Shown: positions 46,301 to 47,087 of the stretch, in pieces | Layout of the letters: each line of letters opens with the position of its first letter | Position numbering within the stretch: position 1 is the first letter of the stretch | From: Prosthecobacter debontii | GTDB lineage: Bacteria; Verrucomicrobiota; Verrucomicrobiia; Verrucomicrobiales; Akkermansiaceae | Direction: 5' to 3' | DNA length: 47,087 nucleotides | Assembly (NCBI GenBank): GCA_945873125.1 | Contig: CAMCBV010000024.1 | Location: forward strand, 1 to 47,087 | Program-made: the position numbers and the translations under genes | The notes under the pieces: generated by a model | Databases searched by the model: none | Seen by the model: the letters and a program-made list of their open reading frames with translations, nothing else | Told to the model about the DNA's origin: nothing

Positions 46301-46883
46301 TAAACAGCTAAATCTAACATCTTCAATCGAAAATCCCGAATCAGCAGATGCGATTTACTCCCACCTGATGTATCCACAAGTCTACAAAGACTTCCAAACC
46401 ACTCTCACGAAATACGACGATCTCAGCAAACTTCCCACCCCTGCCTTCTTCTATGGTTTGCAGATCGGCGAGGAAATCGAAGTCGAAATCGATCCCGGTA
46501 AAATCCTCATCATCAAGCTCATCTCCATCGGTGAGGCGGATAACGAAGGACGCCGTACTTTGTTCTACGAACTCAACGGCATGCCGCGCGAATCCGTGGT
46601 CATCGACAAATCCCTCGTCGGCACCGCGACCGCTGCCCGCCAAAAAGGCGATCCATCAGATCCAAACCAAATCTGCGCCCCCCTTCCCGGCATGATCACG
46701 GAAATCGTGGTCTCGCCCGGAACCGAAGTGAAAGCCGGTGACAAACTTGTGACCCTCGAAGCAATGAAAATGCTCACCACCGTCTCCGCCCAAGCTGACG
46801 GAATCATCAAAGAGATCATCGTCAAAAAAGGCATCCAAGTGGATTCCGATGATCTGTTGATTTTGATGGAGACCGCAAACTGA
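43395..46883 (+). CDS. pyc: Pyruvate carboxylase
   Basis: Biotin-dependent conversion of pyruvate to oxaloacetate, feeding the TCA cycle and gluconeogenesis. The ATG at 43395 gives 1162 aa; the annotated TTG lies in the repeat. Single-chain layout: biotin carboxylase (about 8-460, with AAFGGGGRGMRVV near 167), carboxyltransferase (about 535-810, TDTTMRDAHQS near 545, catalytic Lys720 in CIKDMAG), PYC/OADA domain, and the biotinyl domain with the modified lysine Lys1125 in LEAMKMLT. Full length for the four-domain alpha4 enzyme. Confidence 0.97.
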   Translation: MPSKPTKPGKLLAANRGEIAIRIFRAATELGLRTVSIFAEEDRFSIHRFKADEAYQLDSSKGPVGAYLDYEGIVKLAKSKGVTMIHPGYGFLSENPAFARACAREGITFIGPSPDLLENMGDKTAARALAHKFNVPTLPGTEEPITDPDEALAIAEKIGFPLIIKAAFGGGGRGMRVVEKPSQLPGLLAEARAEAENAFGNPAVFLERYIKRAKHIEVQILGDQHGNVVHLYERDCSVQRRYQKVVEVAPAMHLDPVIRKELCDAAVKLADGIGYNNAGTVEFLYDMDQNDWFFIEMNPRIQVEHTVTECVTGIDLVRSQILVSQGESLFGDEIAIPSQDEIPCNGFAIQCRITTEDPEKNFAPDYGRILNYRSAAGFGIRLDAASGDAGSVITPYYDSMLVKLTATGRSFDTACQRMDRALREFRIRGVKTNIPFLENIIADDTFRAGQAHTKLIDTKTELFKFSKRRDRATRTLAYLSDITVNGNPHAKNYRPSSILTPAPVPVAAISGRTTDRKGTKDLLIELGPDKFSQWILDQKRLLITDTTMRDAHQSLIATRMRTRDMLNIAESYSNLTPEMFSLEMWGGATFDTSMRFLNECPWERLRQLRAKAPNILFQMLFRGSNAVGYSNYPDNVVAGFIEHAADSGMDIFRIFDSLNYLPNMQVAMEAVREHGKSICEAAICYSGDILNPARSKYDLNYYIAKAKEVEKMGAHILCIKDMAGLCKPQAAYNLIHALKQEIGIPIHFHTHDTSGLNAASVIAASRAGVDIADLAIASMSGSTSQPNLNSVCAALGSSEQDPGLDFDALNDISDYWEHVLTFYKPFDSAPRAGTAEVYEHEMPGGQYTNLREQANAMGLGHRWREIARTYADVNQLFGDIIKVTPSSKVVGDMCMFLVTRGIKAADVTKIKPGSIDFPESVIDMLSGGLGQPDGGWPADVQKVVLGPNHKITTKRPGELAKPIDFNEVAKQLNLTSSIENPESADAIYSHLMYPQVYKDFQTTLTKYDDLSKLPTPAFFYGLQIGEEIEVEIDPGKILIIKLISIGEADNEGRRTLFYELNGMPRESVVIDKSLVGTATAARQKGDPSDPNQICAPLPGMITEIVVSPGTEVKAGDKLVTLEAMKMLTTVSAQADGIIKEIIVKKGIQVDSDDLLILMETAN

Positions 46884-47001
46884 GCTAATTTTTCATGGCA
46901 GTAACTGTATTTAGGGATCAACGGATTTTTTAGTTTTTTTCACAGCCGTCCCACAGGACGACTGAATTTTGAGGGTAGTAGGCTGGTGTTTTATTATAAA
47001 A

Positions 47002-47017
47002 CCTGCCACTCGGCAGG
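47002..47017 (+). promoter_or_regulatory. Stem-loop in the 5' region of a probable transposase gene
   Basis: CCTGCC and GGCAGG pair around ACTC, just before the GGGGT ribosome-binding site and start codon at 47023. An upstream hairpin CGTCC/GGACG lies near 46945. Such structures upstream of IS transposase genes often limit translation. Confidence 0.5.
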
Positions 47018-47022
47018 GGTAA

Positions 47023-47087
47023 ATGAACAACAAAACACCAACCCGCGCCAACGTAACCGTCCTCAAGCAGATTCTCAATCTCATTCC
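47023..47087 (+). CDS. Start of a probable IS transposase (cut by window edge)
   Basis: An ATG with a GGGG ribosome-binding site opens a frame reading MNNKTPTRANVTVLKQILNLI to the window end. This is similar to the N-terminal DUF4372 region of IS4-family transposases. Only 21 codons are visible. The region from about 46940 to 47022 with two hairpins would be the left end of the element; its boundary is not determinable here. Confidence 0.45.
   Translation, partial: MNNKTPTRANVTVLKQILNLI

Overview
The window looks like a chromosome segment from a Verrucomicrobiota bacterium (an Akkermansiaceae/Verrucomicrobiaceae-like lineage). This is inferred from gene content: two tandem pairs of DUF1549/DUF1553 cytochrome-type proteins with Tat-exported DUF1501 proteins, secreted sulfatases, and GC content near 50-55%. 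No rRNA is present, so the placement rests on family content only. Most genes lie on the minus strand.

Region 1 (about 380-17270, minus strand) is one very long str-S10-spc ribosomal superoperon. In transcription order it reads rpsL-rpsG-fusA-rpsJ-rplC-rplD-rplW-rplB-rpsS-[exported coiled-coil protein]-rplV-rpsC-rplP-rpmC-rpsQ-rplN-rplX-rplE-rpsH-rplF-rplR-rpsE-rplO-secY-adk-map. It ends at a hairpin plus U-tract terminator made from a 25-bp repeat. tuf, rpsN and rpmD are missing from their usual places, and the rpsM-rpsK-rpsD-rpoA-rplQ block does not follow map. Many spacers are built from degenerate 7-bp-periodic AT-rich repeats. The fusA start codon (TTG) sits at the edge of one of them. 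uS5 and uS3, which both line the mRNA entry channel, carry Gly/Arg-rich tails.

Region 2 (17600-22120) holds a DapA-family aldolase/lyase, a CAT-anticodon tRNA, an unknown small protein, an exported zinc metalloprotease and a type II NADH dehydrogenase. The NADH dehydrogenase is preceded by a perfect CRP/FNR-like palindrome and flanked by related intergenic repeats.

Region 3 (22117-33253, minus strand) is a secreted catabolic/surface block. It has a four-gene PSD1-DUF1501-PSD1-DUF1501 operon, a decayed sulfatase pseudogene, an unknown secreted protein and an intact sulfatase. By analogy with planctomycete and verrucomicrobial loci it probably acts on sulfated polysaccharides.

Region 4 (33301-43170) is mixed housekeeping: agmatine deiminase, fabH, a YhaM-like OB/HD exonuclease next to a MYG1-like DHH nuclease, an L,D-transpeptidase, a BamE-like lipoprotein, a pterin carbinolamine dehydratase, an RRM RNA-binding protein, a PlsC-type acyltransferase and a cupin-like protein. 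Region 5 (43395-46883) is a full-length pyruvate carboxylase. It is followed by the first codons of what looks like an IS transposase, cut by the window edge.
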